A DNA stretch of 64,000 nucleotides from Streptomyces fumigatiscleroticus (GTDB lineage Bacteria > Actinomycetota > Actinomycetes > Streptomycetales > Streptomycetaceae), in NCBI RefSeq assembly GCF_014647975.1, contig NZ_BMQF01000004.1, positions 186,001 through 250,000 of the forward strand, given 5' to 3'. Every line of letters starts with the position of its first letter. Position 1 is the stretch's first letter. The notes beneath the pieces were generated by a model. That model was not told the origin of the DNA. It ran no database searches and saw only the letters and a list, made by a program, of their open reading frames with translations. A program made the position numbers and the translations under genes. Shown piece by piece: positions 17,445 through 27,300 of this stretch.

Positions 17445-17987
17445 TCACAGCGCGGTCAGGTGGGGGAACGTCTCCCGGCACGCCGTGCACCGCAGCACCG
17501 ACTGGCAGCGGGTCGCGCCGAACGGGCTGTGCGGCCGGGTGGCCCGCGATCCGCAGTGCGGGCAGGGCACCGTGCCGAGCTCGACGGGGACCGGACCGTC
17601 CGGCGTGGTGGTGACGGCGGGTGCGGGGGCGGGCGGTGCGATGCCGTGCGCCGCCAGCTTCTCCCGTCCGGCCGGGGTGATGCGGTCCGTCGTCCACGGC
17701 GGTGACAGGACCTGCCGTACGCGCCCGTCGGGGTGGCCGCAGGCGGCGAGGACCTCCTCGACGGCGGAGGTGATGGCGGGCAGGGCCGGGCAGCCGAGGA
17801 AGGTGGGAGTGATCTCCACTTCGAGCACTCCGTCGGCGGCCGGGGCGACGGAGTTGACCACTCCGAGGTCGCCGAGGCCGATCATCGGCAGCTCCGGGTC
17901 CGGCAGGGCCTCGACCCTCGCCCGGACCTCCTCGGCGGGGCGGCGGGGTACGGCCGTCCGTTCGCCCGCTTCCATCGGTGCGTTCAC
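17445..17987 (-). CDS. antK: PaaD-like maturation factor of the anthraniloyl oxygenase
   Basis: A 180-aa protein of the PaaD family (MIP18/DUF59 fold), with DPELPMIGLGDLGVV at the N-terminus and a C-terminal four-cysteine cluster (CPHC plus C...CTAC) that probably binds metal. PaaD proteins are thought to help assemble iron centres of the oxygenase. GTG 17987 overlaps the antJ stop as GTGA; an ATG at 17975 is possible. Confidence 0.91.
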   Translation of the reverse strand: MNAPMEAGERTAVPRRPAEEVRARVEALPDPELPMIGLGDLGVVNSVAPAADGVLEVEITPTFLGCPALPAITSAVEEVLAACGHPDGRVRQVLSPPWTTDRITPAGREKLAAHGIAPPAPAPAVTTTPDGPVPVELGTVPCPHCGSRATRPHSPFGATRCQSVLRCTACRETFPHLTAL

Positions 17988-18784
17988 CAGGTGCCTCCGG
18001 GGAACTGGCGGCGCACCGACTGTAGTTCGGCGACGAGCGGTCCGAACTCCTCGGTGTGCAGGCCGGCGCGCCCGCCGCGGGCCTGCCAGCGGGGTTCGGG
18101 CACGGTGAGTCCGGCCCGGGTGACGACCTCGCTCACCCGCTGCTCCCACAGGGGGCGCGAGGGGGCCGGTGAAGGCACCGTCCCGGCCGCGGCGAGACGG
18201 CGCAGCACGTCGTCCTCGTCGAACAGTTCGGCGGTGTACGGCCACACCCGGTCCAGGCCCGCCTGCATGCGCCGGGCGCTCTCGGGTGTGCCGAGCCCGA
18301 GCCGCCGCGTCCAGTTGTCGGCGTGCAGCCGGTGGAAGGCCACCTCCTTGGCGGCCCGCGCCCCGAACCCGGCCAGTTCGGCGTCCGCGCAGCCCGCCGC
18401 CAGCGCCTCGTAGTACAGGACCGCGTAGTGCGTGTAGGCGAGCTGGCGGGCCACGGTCACCGCGAAGTCCCCGTTCGGCAGCTCCGTCAGGAGGGCGTTG
18501 GTGAACTCGCGGTCCGCGCGGGTGAAGGCGAGGTCGTCCTCGGTGCGGCCGGTCCCGTCGAGCCGTCCGCTCAGGGTGAGCAGGGTCCGGGCGTGGCCGA
18601 CGAGGTCGAGGGCGATGTTGGACAGCGCCAGGTCCTCCTCGATCGTCGGCGCCCGTGTGATCCACTGGCAGAGCCGCTGCCCGAGGACGAGCGCGTCGTC
18701 GCCGAGGCGCAGCAGGTGCACGGCGAGGTCGGCGTCGGTGCGGAGGGCTTCCGGGGCGGGCGCCGCATCACGGGTGGTGGTCAT
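17984..18784 (-). CDS. antJ: PaaC-like structural subunit of the anthraniloyl oxygenase
   Basis: A 266-aa ferritin-like helical protein of the PaaC family, recognisable by IEEDLALSNIALDLVGHAR and KEVAFHRLHADNW. PaaC pairs with PaaA in the phenylacetyl-CoA epoxidase and has no working di-iron site; the same role is expected with AntH. ATG 18784 lies inside antI (17-nt overlap), and the stop overlaps antK. Confidence 0.93.
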   Translation of the reverse strand: MTTTRDAAPAPEALRTDADLAVHLLRLGDDALVLGQRLCQWITRAPTIEEDLALSNIALDLVGHARTLLTLSGRLDGTGRTEDDLAFTRADREFTNALLTELPNGDFAVTVARQLAYTHYAVLYYEALAAGCADAELAGFGARAAKEVAFHRLHADNWTRRLGLGTPESARRMQAGLDRVWPYTAELFDEDDVLRRLAAAGTVPSPAPSRPLWEQRVSEVVTRAGLTVPEPRWQARGGRAGLHTEEFGPLVAELQSVRRQFPGGTW

Positions 18785-19109
18785 CGTCGCGCCCCTCCTC
18801 GCGGAACTCGGTGAACTGGCCGGTCAGCGGCGCGTACTGCTCCGGATACCGGTACGGCTTGTGCCGGGCGTTGCTGAAGTACGGGTCGCGCTCGTCCGGG
18901 GACACCGCGTGCACGGCGTCCGAGCGGACCACCCACAGCGACAGCGGGTCGCCCCGGCGGATGTACAGGTCGCGGGCGCGGCCGAGGGCCATGGCCGCGT
19001 CGTCGGCCCGTACCGATCCCATGTGCTGGTGCGCCAGACCGCGGCGGGGCCGGAGGAAGACCTCCCAGGACGCCGGTGCGCCCTCCCGCTCCGTGCTCGT
19101 GCTGCTCAT
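18768..19109 (-). CDS. antI: PaaB-like small subunit of the anthraniloyl oxygenase
   Basis: A 113-aa PaaB homologue: [19 protein letters not shown] at the N-terminus, a middle [20 protein letters not shown], and a Tyr/Pro-rich end. It bridges the oxygenase heterodimers in the related phenylacetyl-CoA epoxidase. ATG 19109 overlaps the antH stop as ATGA, which fixes this start. Confidence 0.93.
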   Translation of the reverse strand: MSSTSTEREGAPASWEVFLRPRRGLAHQHMGSVRADDAAMALGRARDLYIRRGDPLSLWVVRSDAVHAVSPDERDPYFSNARHKPYRYPEQYAPLTGQFTEFREEGRDDDHHP

Positions 19110-20206
19110 GCGCTCTCCTCCGTACTGCCCGTACCGCCCGTACTGCCCGCATCGCCTGCATCCCCCGTACCGCCCGTACCGCTGCGGACGGCCTCGCGAG
19201 CGGCGTACGCGGCGGCCGCCTCCCGTACCCACGCGCCGTCCTCGTGCGCGGCGCGCCGGTGCGCGATCCGCTGCCGGGCCCAGTGCGTGTCGTCGCCGAG
19301 CGCGTCGCGGTACGTCTCCCAGTCGACCGGGGTGAAGTCGTAGTGGCCGCGTTCCTCGTTCCAGCGGATCGCCGGGTCCGGCAGGGTCAGCCCGAGCCGT
19401 TCGGCCTGCGGGACGACGCTGTCGACGAAGCGCTGGCGCAGCTCGTCGTTGGTGTGGTGCTTGATGCCCCAGGCGATGGCGCGGCGGGAGACCGAGGCGC
19501 CGAGCGCGGCGGTGCGCGCGTCGGACCCGCCCGCCCCCGCCGCCTCGGTGTCCGGCGGGCCGAACATCAGCGCCACGGCCGGCAGCCACCAGCGGTCCAC
19601 CGCGTCCTGGGCCATCCGCTTCTGCTCCGGCGTGCCTTCGCACAGCGCGCGCATCATGTCGTAGCCCTGCCGCACGTGGAAGGCCTCCTCCTGGCAGACG
19701 CGGCGCATCGCGCGGGCGTAGGGGCCGTAGGACGTCCGGCACAGGGGTGCCTGGTTGATCACGGCGGCGCCGTCCGTCAGCCAGGCGATGGCGCCGGTGT
19801 CCGCCCAGGTGAGGGCCGGGTGGTTGAAGGTCGCCGCGAAGCGCTGCCGGCCCCGGTGCAGGGCGTCCAGCAGGTCGGCGCGGTCCACGCCCAGCGTCTC
19901 GGCCGCGGAGTACAGGTACAGGCCGTGGCCCGCCTCGTCCTGCACCTTGGCGATGAGCACCGACTTGCGGTGCAGGGACGGCGCCCGGGTCAGCCAGGCG
20001 CCCTCCGGCTGCATGCCGATGATCTCGGAGTGGGCGTGCTGGGCGATCTGGCGGAGCAGCATGCGGCGGTAGCCGTCGGGCATCCAGTCGCGCGGTTCGA
20101 CCGTCTCGCCGGAGGCGATGAGCGTGTCGAAGTGCGCGAGCAGCTCGTCCTGGGCGGCGGGCGGCTCGTCCCCCGGATCCCGCACGTACTGCCTGGGCAC
20201 TCTCAT
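19106..20206 (-). CDS. antH: PaaA-like di-iron oxygenase subunit acting on the carrier-bound anthraniloyl group
   Basis: A 366-aa catalytic subunit related to PaaA of phenylacetyl-CoA epoxidase. Carboxylate and His iron ligands are visible in [11 protein letters not shown] and [13 protein letters not shown]. In the antimycin pathway AntHIJKL oxidises AntG-bound anthranilate, with rearrangement, to the 3-aminosalicyl unit. ATG 20206 has GAGGGAG close upstream. It is the first gene of the minus-strand operon antH-P. In the studied clusters this operon and antGF depend on the sigma factor AntA. The C-terminal tail is a Gly/Thr/Ser/Asp-rich low-complexity stretch. Confidence 0.94.
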   Translation of the reverse strand: MRVPRQYVRDPGDEPPAAQDELLAHFDTLIASGETVEPRDWMPDGYRRMLLRQIAQHAHSEIIGMQPEGAWLTRAPSLHRKSVLIAKVQDEAGHGLYLYSAAETLGVDRADLLDALHRGRQRFAATFNHPALTWADTGAIAWLTDGAAVINQAPLCRTSYGPYARAMRRVCQEEAFHVRQGYDMMRALCEGTPEQKRMAQDAVDRWWLPAVALMFGPPDTEAAGAGGSDARTAALGASVSRRAIAWGIKHHTNDELRQRFVDSVVPQAERLGLTLPDPAIRWNEERGHYDFTPVDWETYRDALGDDTHWARQRIAHRRAAHEDGAWVREAAAAYAAREAVRSGTGGTGDAGDAGSTGGTGSTEESA

Positions 20207-20468
20207 CACTCCCTCAGCATCGAAACCGCCCCGCGGGCGGCCACGGACAGCCACGGACCGCGAGCCGCGCGGCGGACGGCGCAACCTCCGTTCCGGAAAG
20301 AGGCCGTGCGCGGGCCCCGCTATCCCCGCCCGCGTGCCGCCGCCGCGTGACAAAGCTCACGCCGTTCGCGCCATGCCCGAGGGAGTGCGACGCCCTCCGC
20401 GCGCCTCTGCTTCGGGTGACACACCAGGCCCGCACGGCGGCCGGCCTGCCGCAGCGAAAGGGGAAGTC
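20207..20468. promoter_or_regulatory. Divergent promoter region between antH and antG
   Basis: These 262 nt hold the promoters of the divergent antH-P and antG-F-Q operons, the two units known to need AntA in studied clusters. A short inverted repeat GTGA-CAAAGC-TCAC is at 20348-20361. I could not fix the -35 and -10 boxes with confidence. Confidence 0.6.
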
Positions 20469-20723
20469 ATGAGCACCATCAGGGAGTTGCTGGTCGAACT
20501 CACCGGCACCGCCGAGTACGCCGACTCCGGCACCATCGGCGACGACGTCGACCTCGCCGCCAGCGGCATCGACTCCGGTGACCTGGTGCGCCTCGTCCTG
20601 CTCGTCGAGCAGCGGCTCGGGGTGGAGATCAGCGCCGAGGACATGGAGGAACTCCGTACGATCGCCGACTACGAGCGGTTCGTGGCCGAGCGCTCCGTGG
20701 CCGGTGCCGCCGGCGGTGCGTGA
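20469..20723 (+). CDS. antG: Stand-alone acyl carrier protein for the anthraniloyl starter
   Basis: An 84-aa carrier protein. The phosphopantetheine serine is Ser36 in ASGIDSGDL, a slight variant of the usual DSL motif. ATG 20469 has AAGGGGAAG close upstream. It carries anthranilate loaded by AntF while AntHIJKL oxidises it. The stop overlaps the antF start by one nucleotide (TGATG), so the two proteins are probably made in equal amounts. Confidence 0.92.
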   Translation: MSTIRELLVELTGTAEYADSGTIGDDVDLAASGIDSGDLVRLVLLVEQRLGVEISAEDMEELRTIADYERFVAERSVAGAAGGA

Positions 20724-22201
20724 TGTGGCTGACGCAGCTGCTGGAACGCAACCGCCAGTGCTTCCCCGACCGGACCGCGCTGGTCGACGAGAACCGCAGC
20801 GTCACCTGGGCCGAGCTCCACGACCGTACGATCGAACTGGCCCGCGGGCTCGCCGAACTGGGCGTCGAGCGCGGTGACCGGGTCGCCGTGCTGTCCAAGG
20901 ACCGCATCGAGGTCCTGGAGAGCTACTTCGCGCTCGCCCGGCTGGGCGCGCTGTTCGTCCCCCTGAACCACAGCCTGGCCGTGCCCGAGGTCGCCGGCAT
21001 CGTCGAACGTGTCGGCGCGGTGGCCGTCCTCGGCGAGTCCGACCTGCTGGACCGGCACACGACGCTCCCGGCGTCGGTGCGGATCCGGGTGGCGTTCGAC
21101 AAGCCCGCGTTCGAGGCGCTCGGTACGGTCGCGGCGGAGCGGGACCTGCCCGACGTGGCCGACACCGACCCGATCGCCGTGCTGCACACCTCGGCCACCA
21201 CCGGGCAGGCCAAGGGCGTCACCGTCGACTCCGCCTCGTTCCGGGCCATCGCCCTCGGCTGGCTGGTCATGGCCCGCCCCACCGACGACATCGTCATGGT
21301 CAACTGCTGCCCGCTGTACCACGGCAGCATGGTCGTGTCCCTGACCTATCTGGCCGCCGGTGCCACGGTGGTGCTGATGCCCGGCTTCACCCCGCAGCGC
21401 GCCCTCGCCGCGGTGGAACGGCACCGTGCCACGCACATGTGGCTGGTCCCGCAGATGCTGCGCTTCATGCTCCAGGCCAAGGGCTCCCAGAGCACGGACC
21501 TGTCCTCCCTGCGGGAGATCCTCTACGGCGCCGCCCCGATGCCCCTCGACGTGTACGCCGAGGCCGTACGGCGGCTCGGCTGCGGCTTCCGCCAGGTGTA
21601 CGGCATGACCGAGGTCGGCGGCCCCTTCGTCACCCTCGGCCCCGACGAGCACCCCGCCCCCGGCGACGTCACCGCCCGCATCCCCTGCGGGCGCGTCGTG
21701 CCCGGCATGTCGGCCCGTGCGGTGGACGGGACCGGGCGGGAACTGCCCCGCGGGGAGATCGGCGAGATCGTCGTGCGCGGCCCGGGTCTCATGCAGGGGT
21801 ACTGGAACGATCCCGCGGCCACCGACGAGATCCTCCTCGACGGCTGGGTCAGGACCGGCGACCTCGGCTTCATGGACGAACAGGGCCGCATCCACCTGGT
21901 GGACCGCAGCAAGGACCTGATCATCCGGGCCGGACAGAACGTCTACCCCTCGGAGATCGAGCGGGCCCTGATGTCCCACCCGGCCGTCCGGGACGCCGCG
22001 GTCGTCGGCATGCCCGACGAGGACTACGGCGAGGTGCCACTGGCGTACGTCGTGGCGGAGGACGGCACCGGCAGCGCCGAACTGCTCGGCCACGTGGCGC
22101 AGCTGCTCGCGCCCTACAAGCGCCCGCGGCGCATCGAGTTCATCGAGCAGGTGCCGCGCAATCCCGCCGGGAAGATCATCAAGAAGCTGCTGCGGGCCTG
22201 A
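20723..22201 (+). CDS. antF: Anthranilate-activating AMP ligase that loads AntG
   Basis: A 492-aa ANL-superfamily ligase with HTSATTGQAKGVT (A3 loop), YGMTEVGGPF (A5), RTGDLGFMD (A7), DRSKDLIIRAGQNVYPSEIE (A8) and the catalytic lysine of NPAGKIIKK (A10) near the end. It adenylates anthranilate and transfers it to AntG in the antimycin pathway. The start is ATG 20723 within the TGATG overlap; an in-frame GTG lies one codon earlier. AntQ follows after 4 nt. Confidence 0.93.
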   Translation: MWLTQLLERNRQCFPDRTALVDENRSVTWAELHDRTIELARGLAELGVERGDRVAVLSKDRIEVLESYFALARLGALFVPLNHSLAVPEVAGIVERVGAVAVLGESDLLDRHTTLPASVRIRVAFDKPAFEALGTVAAERDLPDVADTDPIAVLHTSATTGQAKGVTVDSASFRAIALGWLVMARPTDDIVMVNCCPLYHGSMVVSLTYLAAGATVVLMPGFTPQRALAAVERHRATHMWLVPQMLRFMLQAKGSQSTDLSSLREILYGAAPMPLDVYAEAVRRLGCGFRQVYGMTEVGGPFVTLGPDEHPAPGDVTARIPCGRVVPGMSARAVDGTGRELPRGEIGEIVVRGPGLMQGYWNDPAATDEILLDGWVRTGDLGFMDEQGRIHLVDRSKDLIIRAGQNVYPSEIERALMSHPAVRDAAVVGMPDEDYGEVPLAYVVAEDGTGSAELLGHVAQLLAPYKRPRRIEFIEQVPRNPAGKIIKKLLRA

Positions 22202-22205
22202 CGGC

Positions 22206-22955
22206 ATGCCCGCGCACTCTCACCCGGGCGGGCCGTCGGCGGCGGCCCGCCCCGCACGGAGCCGGCCGGCCACCGCGGTCTCGCGGTGGCCGGCCGGTCC
22301 TGCTTCCGGACACCCGGAGGCAGGGATACTCGCGGAGCTCGGCCGGCTGCGGCCGGTGTGCGCGGCCGCGGGACTCGGCCTCGGCATCGCCCTCGCCTCG
22401 GATCCGCAGGCGGCTCCCGCCGGACCCGCCGAGGAAGCCGCCGCCGCGGCCATGCCGCCGCACCGCCGCCGGGAGTTCCTGGCGGGCCGGCTCGCCGCCC
22501 GGCGCGCGCTGCGCGCCGTGGGACTGGACTGCGGAGAGATCCCGCGGGCGGGCCGTCTGCCGCTGTTCCCGCCCGGACGGGCGGCGTCGATCTCGCACAG
22601 CGCGGGCGTCGCGGTCGCCGTGGCCCGCGCACCGGACCGGGACACCCACGCCCCGCTCGGCTGCGATCTGGAGCTCCGCCCGCTGCCCGCCGGCACGGCA
22701 CGGCTGGTGCTGCGCGAGGACGAGGAGGAGCTGCTGAGCGACGCGTGGCCGGTGACGTCCCTGTTCTCGGCGAAGGAGGCCGCGTGGAAGGCCCTGCACC
22801 GGTCCCACGAGGTGGTGGCGGGGAGCCTGCGCGACCTGCGGGCGGAGCCGTACGGTGACGGTCTCCGCATCGCGACACGTTCGGCCCCGGAACTCGCCGT
22901 GCACGTACGCGTGGCGCCGGTCGGCCCGGGGGTCTTCAGCTGCGTACTGGACTGA
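22206..22955 (+). CDS. antQ: Sfp-type phosphopantetheinyl transferase
   Basis: A 249-aa PPTase with the Sfp motifs in order: AGRLAARRALRAVG, ASISHSAG, the Mg2+ motif GCDLE and FSAKEAAWKAL. It converts the apo carrier domains of AntC, AntD and AntG to holo form. The start is uncertain; ATG 22206 has no strong ribosome site but lies 4 nt after antF, allowing coupling. Here it closes the antG-F-Q operon on the + strand. Some antimycin clusters lack it and use a PPTase from elsewhere in the genome. Confidence 0.92.
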   Translation: MPAHSHPGGPSAAARPARSRPATAVSRWPAGPASGHPEAGILAELGRLRPVCAAAGLGLGIALASDPQAAPAGPAEEAAAAAMPPHRRREFLAGRLAARRALRAVGLDCGEIPRAGRLPLFPPGRAASISHSAGVAVAVARAPDRDTHAPLGCDLELRPLPAGTARLVLREDEEELLSDAWPVTSLFSAKEAAWKALHRSHEVVAGSLRDLRAEPYGDGLRIATRSAPELAVHVRVAPVGPGVFSCVLD

Positions 22956-22981
22956 CCACGGCCGCCGTCCAGCACGGCATG

Positions 22982-23021
22982 GGTGAGGTGCGGGGTGCCC
23001 GCGGCGCCCCCGCACCTCACC
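22982..23021. terminator. Bidirectional terminator between antQ and antE
   Basis: A 14-bp perfect stem (GGTGAGGTGCGGGG at 22982-22995 with its complement at 23008-23021) and a 12-nt loop lie between convergent genes. Confidence 0.8.
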
Positions 23022-23027
23022 GGACCG

Positions 23028-24269
23028 TCACTCCTGTGCGCCGACCAGGACCGCCATGTTGCCCGCCGGGTGCCGGTTGTCGTGGATGAGCTGGTGCGCC
23101 AGGCCGATCTCCTCGAAGCCGAACGTCCGTGACAGGCAGGGGTCGATGTGGCCCTGGTCGATCAGCCGGGTCACCTCGCGGGCCTCGCGGGCGCTCGCGA
23201 CGTGGGAGCCCTGGAGACGCTTCTGCCGCATCCACAGGAAGCGCAGGTCCACGTCGCCGTTGTAGCCGGTGGTGCCGCCGCAGATGACGACCATGCCCCC
23301 GTTGTCGCACAGGTACATGGACGTCGGGATGGTGTCGGCCCCCGAGTGCTCCAGCACGATGCGGGGGCTGCGGCGCTCGCCGAGCACCTCCCAGAACCGC
23401 CGCCCGAAGCCGCGCGCCCCCTTCAGCCAGCGGTTCATCGCCTCCTGGTCCGACGTGTCCGGCAGCCGGCCCCAGTGGTCGAACTCGCGCCGGTCGATCC
23501 AGCCCCGGGCGCCGAGCCTCATGCAGTACTCGCCCCGCTCCTCGCTGGAGACGACGGCCACCGGGATACCGCCGACGTGCCGGACGAGCTGGATGGAGAT
23601 GCAGCCCAGGCCGCCCGCACCGCCCCAGATCAGCACGGGGTCACCGGGCCGGACCGTGTGCGGCTCCCAGCCGAAGAGCTGACGGTAGGCGGTGGCCGCG
23701 GTCGCCATGTAGCAGGCGGACTCGGCCCAGGTCAGCCGGGTGGGCTTCGGGTGGCACATGTAGTCGTCGACGACCGCGAACTGCGCGAAGGAGCCGTAGT
23801 TCTCCTCGTATCCCCACACCCGCTGCGTGGTGGAGAAGGCCGGGTCGGCGCCGAGGCGGATGTCCTCCGCCGACTCGTCCCACCGGCTGGCGAGGACGAC
23901 GACCTCGTCGCCCAACCGCACCCCCCGCACGTCCTCGCCGACGGCCCACACGATGCCGGACAGGTCGGAACCGCCGATGTGGAAGTCCTCGGTGGCACCG
24001 GCCTTCTGCCGCGCGGCGATCACGTCGAGCGGGGAACCCAGCGCCGCCCACACGTTGTTGTAGTTGACACCGGCCGCCATGACCTTGACGAGCACCTGGC
24101 CGCGGCCGACGGGCGGGACGTCGACCACCTCGGTGCGGAAGGCGTCGACGGGCTGCCCGTAGCGCTCCTGGCGGATGAGGGAGGCGTACATCTGTTTGGG
24201 CGCGGTGCCCAGGGGCGGGGCGTCGCCGAGTTCGTACAGGTTCTTGGTCGCGGTCGCGGTCGCGTTCAC
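23028..24269 (-). CDS. antE: Crotonyl-CoA carboxylase/reductase-type enzyme supplying alkylmalonyl-CoA
   Basis: A 413-aa medium-chain dehydrogenase of the CCR family. N-terminal GVNYNNVWAALG, FHIGGSDLSGIVW, the nucleotide-binding LIWGGAGGLGCISIQL and VEHSGADT-like LEHSGADTIPTS segments are typical. The enzyme reductively carboxylates 2-enoyl-CoA esters to alkylmalonyl-CoA. This explains the variable C7 alkyl chain of antimycins once AntD incorporates the unit. GTG 24269 has AAGGG upstream. It is the last gene of antCDE, 36 nt after antD, and its stop faces antQ across a terminator. Confidence 0.94.
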   Translation of the reverse strand: MNATATATKNLYELGDAPPLGTAPKQMYASLIRQERYGQPVDAFRTEVVDVPPVGRGQVLVKVMAAGVNYNNVWAALGSPLDVIAARQKAGATEDFHIGGSDLSGIVWAVGEDVRGVRLGDEVVVLASRWDESAEDIRLGADPAFSTTQRVWGYEENYGSFAQFAVVDDYMCHPKPTRLTWAESACYMATAATAYRQLFGWEPHTVRPGDPVLIWGGAGGLGCISIQLVRHVGGIPVAVVSSEERGEYCMRLGARGWIDRREFDHWGRLPDTSDQEAMNRWLKGARGFGRRFWEVLGERRSPRIVLEHSGADTIPTSMYLCDNGGMVVICGGTTGYNGDVDLRFLWMRQKRLQGSHVASAREAREVTRLIDQGHIDPCLSRTFGFEEIGLAHQLIHDNRHPAGNMAVLVGAQE

Positions 24270-24305
24270 AGGTGGCCCTTCGTGACAGGAACGGGGACGG
24301 GGCGG

Positions 24306-27300
24306 TCAGGCGGAGGCCGGCCGCAGCGCCTTGGCGACGGCCGCGCCGATGAGGGCGATGGGCTCGGGCTCGGTCATCTCGTAGTGGCCGCAGGGCACGC
24401 GGTGGTCGTGGAGGGTGCCGTCGACGTGGGGCCGCCAGGCGTCGGCCTTGCCCGGCATGACAGCGAGGTCCCCGGAGCCCTCGGCCTCCTCCTCGGCGCT
24501 GAAGAACAGCACGTCCCCCCGGTAGACGCCGGGGGCGAACTGCGGCGCGATACGCAGGTTGTTGCGCATGACCCCGGCGATCGCCGCCGCCTCGGCGCGG
24601 GTGACGGGGGAACTCGCGGGGTCCGCCGTGACCATCGCGTCGATACGGTCCAGTACGGCGTCGACGTCCGGCAGGTCCGCCCCCGGTTCGACGGGCAGGC
24701 CGGCCACCCGCATCAGGAGGGCCGCCACCTGCCGTTCGGCCGCGTCCGGGGCGTGGACGGTGCCGTGCGGCTGGGGCGCGTCGAGCATCGCGAGCAGTTC
24801 CACCCGCTCGCCGCGCTCCTGCAGCGCGCAGGCCATCGCGTGCGCCACGAACCCGCCGTACGACCAGCCCAGCAGCCGGTACGGGCCGTGCGGCTGCGTC
24901 TCGCGGACGAGGTCGACGTAGTGGGCGACCATGGACGCGGCGTCCGGTGCCGGCGGCCGGGTGCCGTCGAGGCCCGCGGCCTGGATGCCGTACACGGGCT
25001 GGTCGCCGCCCAGGTGGGGCAGCAGGCCCGTGTAGCGCCAGGAGACGCCCGCGCCGGGATGGACGCAGAACAGCGGCGCGGCGCTCCCCTCCGGGCGCAG
25101 GGGCAGGAGCGGGCCCAGGGCGGTCGTTCCGCGGTGCGCAACATCCGCGCCCGCCGTGTCGTCGGCCGCCGCGAGGACTCCCGCCACCGTGGGGGCGGCC
25201 AGCAGGGTCGCGGCGGGCACGTCGAGCACCCCGGTCTGGCGCAGCCGGCCCGCCAGCAGCACGGCGCGCATCGAGTCGCCGCCGAGGTCGAAGAAGTTGT
25301 CGTGCACACCGATACCGCCGATGCCGAGGGTCTCCTCCCACAGGCGGGTCACGGCCTGTTCCCGGTCGGTGCGCGGGGGGACGTGCTCGGTCGTCAGGCG
25401 GGGGCGCGGTGCGAGCCCCGCGTCCTCGTCCCTCACGTCGGGATCGTCCGGCGCGTCCGGGTCCGTACGGGCGCCGGGGGCGTCGATCCAGTGGCGGTGC
25501 CGTTCGAAGGCGTACCCGGGCAGTGGTACGCGCCGGGGGTCGCCCGGCACCGTCGGGAGCGCGGCGTCCACGCCCGCGCTCCACAGGCGGCCCAGGGCCT
25601 CGGCGAGGACGAAGCCGTCCGGGGCGTCGGCCTTGGCGTGCCGCATGGTGGTCACCGTGACCGGGGTGTGTTCCGCGAGCTGCGCGGCGGCGAGCTTGGT
25701 CATCGTGTCGCCCGGCCCGATCTCCACGAGGACGGGGTTCAGGCGCTCCCACAGGGCCGTGACGCCGTCGGTGAACCGGACGGTACGGCGCGTGTGGTCG
25801 ATCCAGTGCCGTACCGAGGTGGCCTGGGCGTCGGTGACCCAGGTGCCGGTGACGTTGGTGACGTACGGGATGCGTGGCGGGCGCAGGGTGACGGTGCGCA
25901 GATGGCGCTCGAACGTCTCCAGGACCGGGTCCAGGACGTGCGAGTGCGCCGCGGCGGGAATGCGCAGCCGACGGAACGGAAGGCCCCTGCGGGTGAGTTC
26001 CGCCTCGAAGCGCGTGACCGCGTCGGCGTGTCCGGCGACGGTGCACGCGGCGGGCCCGTTCACCGCGGCCAGGGACAGCTCGTCGTCGAGCAGCGGCAGC
26101 AGCTCCTCGGCCGGTGCCGCCACCCCGACCGTCGCCCCGCCCGCCGAGGCGATGAGCCGGATGCGCTCGGTCACCAGGGGCAGCATGTCGTCGAGTTCCA
26201 TGACCCCGGCGAGGCAGGCCGCGGTGTACTCGCCGAGCGAGTGACCGATGAGCGCGTCGGGGCGCACCCCCGCCTCCATGAGCGTGCGGGCGAGCGCGTA
26301 CTCGGTCACCACCAGGCCGGCGAACGGGGAGGTGCTGTCGGGCTTCGGATCGTCGAACAGGGTGGTGCGCAGATCGCCGCCGAGGGCGGGCCGCAGGATG
26401 CGCGCGCACTCGTCGACGATGTCGCGGTAGACGTCGTGGTCGCGGTAGAGCTCCGCTCCCATGCCGGGGTACTGGGTGCCGCCGCCCGGCAGCAGGAAGG
26501 CCACCCGGGCGGGTTCGTCGGTCAGGGGCGGTGTGGCGGGCGCGGCGGTGCGCAGGGCGGTCAGTGCCTCGTCGCGGGAGGCGGCCGTGACGGTGAGACG
26601 GTGGCGCAGCGCGGGCCGGTCCGTGCGCAGGGAGTGCGCCAGGTCGTCCAGGCGCAGGTCCGGCCGGCGCTCCAGGTGGCGGGCGAGGGCCTCGGCCTGG
26701 CCGCGCAGGGCGCCCGCCGTCCGCGCCGACAGCGGCAGCACCAGGCGGCGGCCGTCCTCGGGCGCCCGGGGCGGGGCGGGCGCGGCGGGCGGCGCCTCCT
26801 CCAGGATCACGTGCGCGTTGGTGCCGCCGATACCGAAGGCGCTCACCGCGGCCCGGCGCGGGTGGCCGTCCGCCGGCCAGTCCTCCAGGGCGGTGGGCAC
26901 CCGGAACGGCCCGGCGGCGAAGTCGATCAGCGGGTTGGGCCGCTCGAAGTGCAGGCTCGGCGGGATCTGCCGGTGCTCCAGGGCCAGTACGGCCTTGATG
27001 AGCCCGGCGATACCGGCGGCAGCCCCGAGGTGGCCGATGTTGGTCTTCACCGAGCCCAGGGCGCAGAACCCGGTGCGGTCCGTGCTCTGCCGGAACGCCT
27101 CGGTGAGCGCGGCCACCTCGATGGGGTCGCCGAGCTTGGTGGCGGTGCCGTGCGCCTCGACCAGACCGATGGTGTCGGCGTCGACCATCGCCTGCGCCTG
27201 TGCCGCGAGGATCACCTCGGTCTGCCCGGCGGAACTGGGCGCGCTGAAACCGACCTTGCGGCGCCCGTCGTTGTTGACGGCGCTGCCCCGGATGACGGCG

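Noticed and set aside
12449..24269. Initial idea of a phenylacetate or tropolone pathway from the PaaABCDE-like genes
   Set aside because: Tryptophan dioxygenase, kynureninase, ligase plus carrier, C-A(Thr)-T-C-A-KR-T, KS-AT-CP-TE and CCR genes together fit antimycin only; PaaZ, PaaG and PaaK-type genes are absent.
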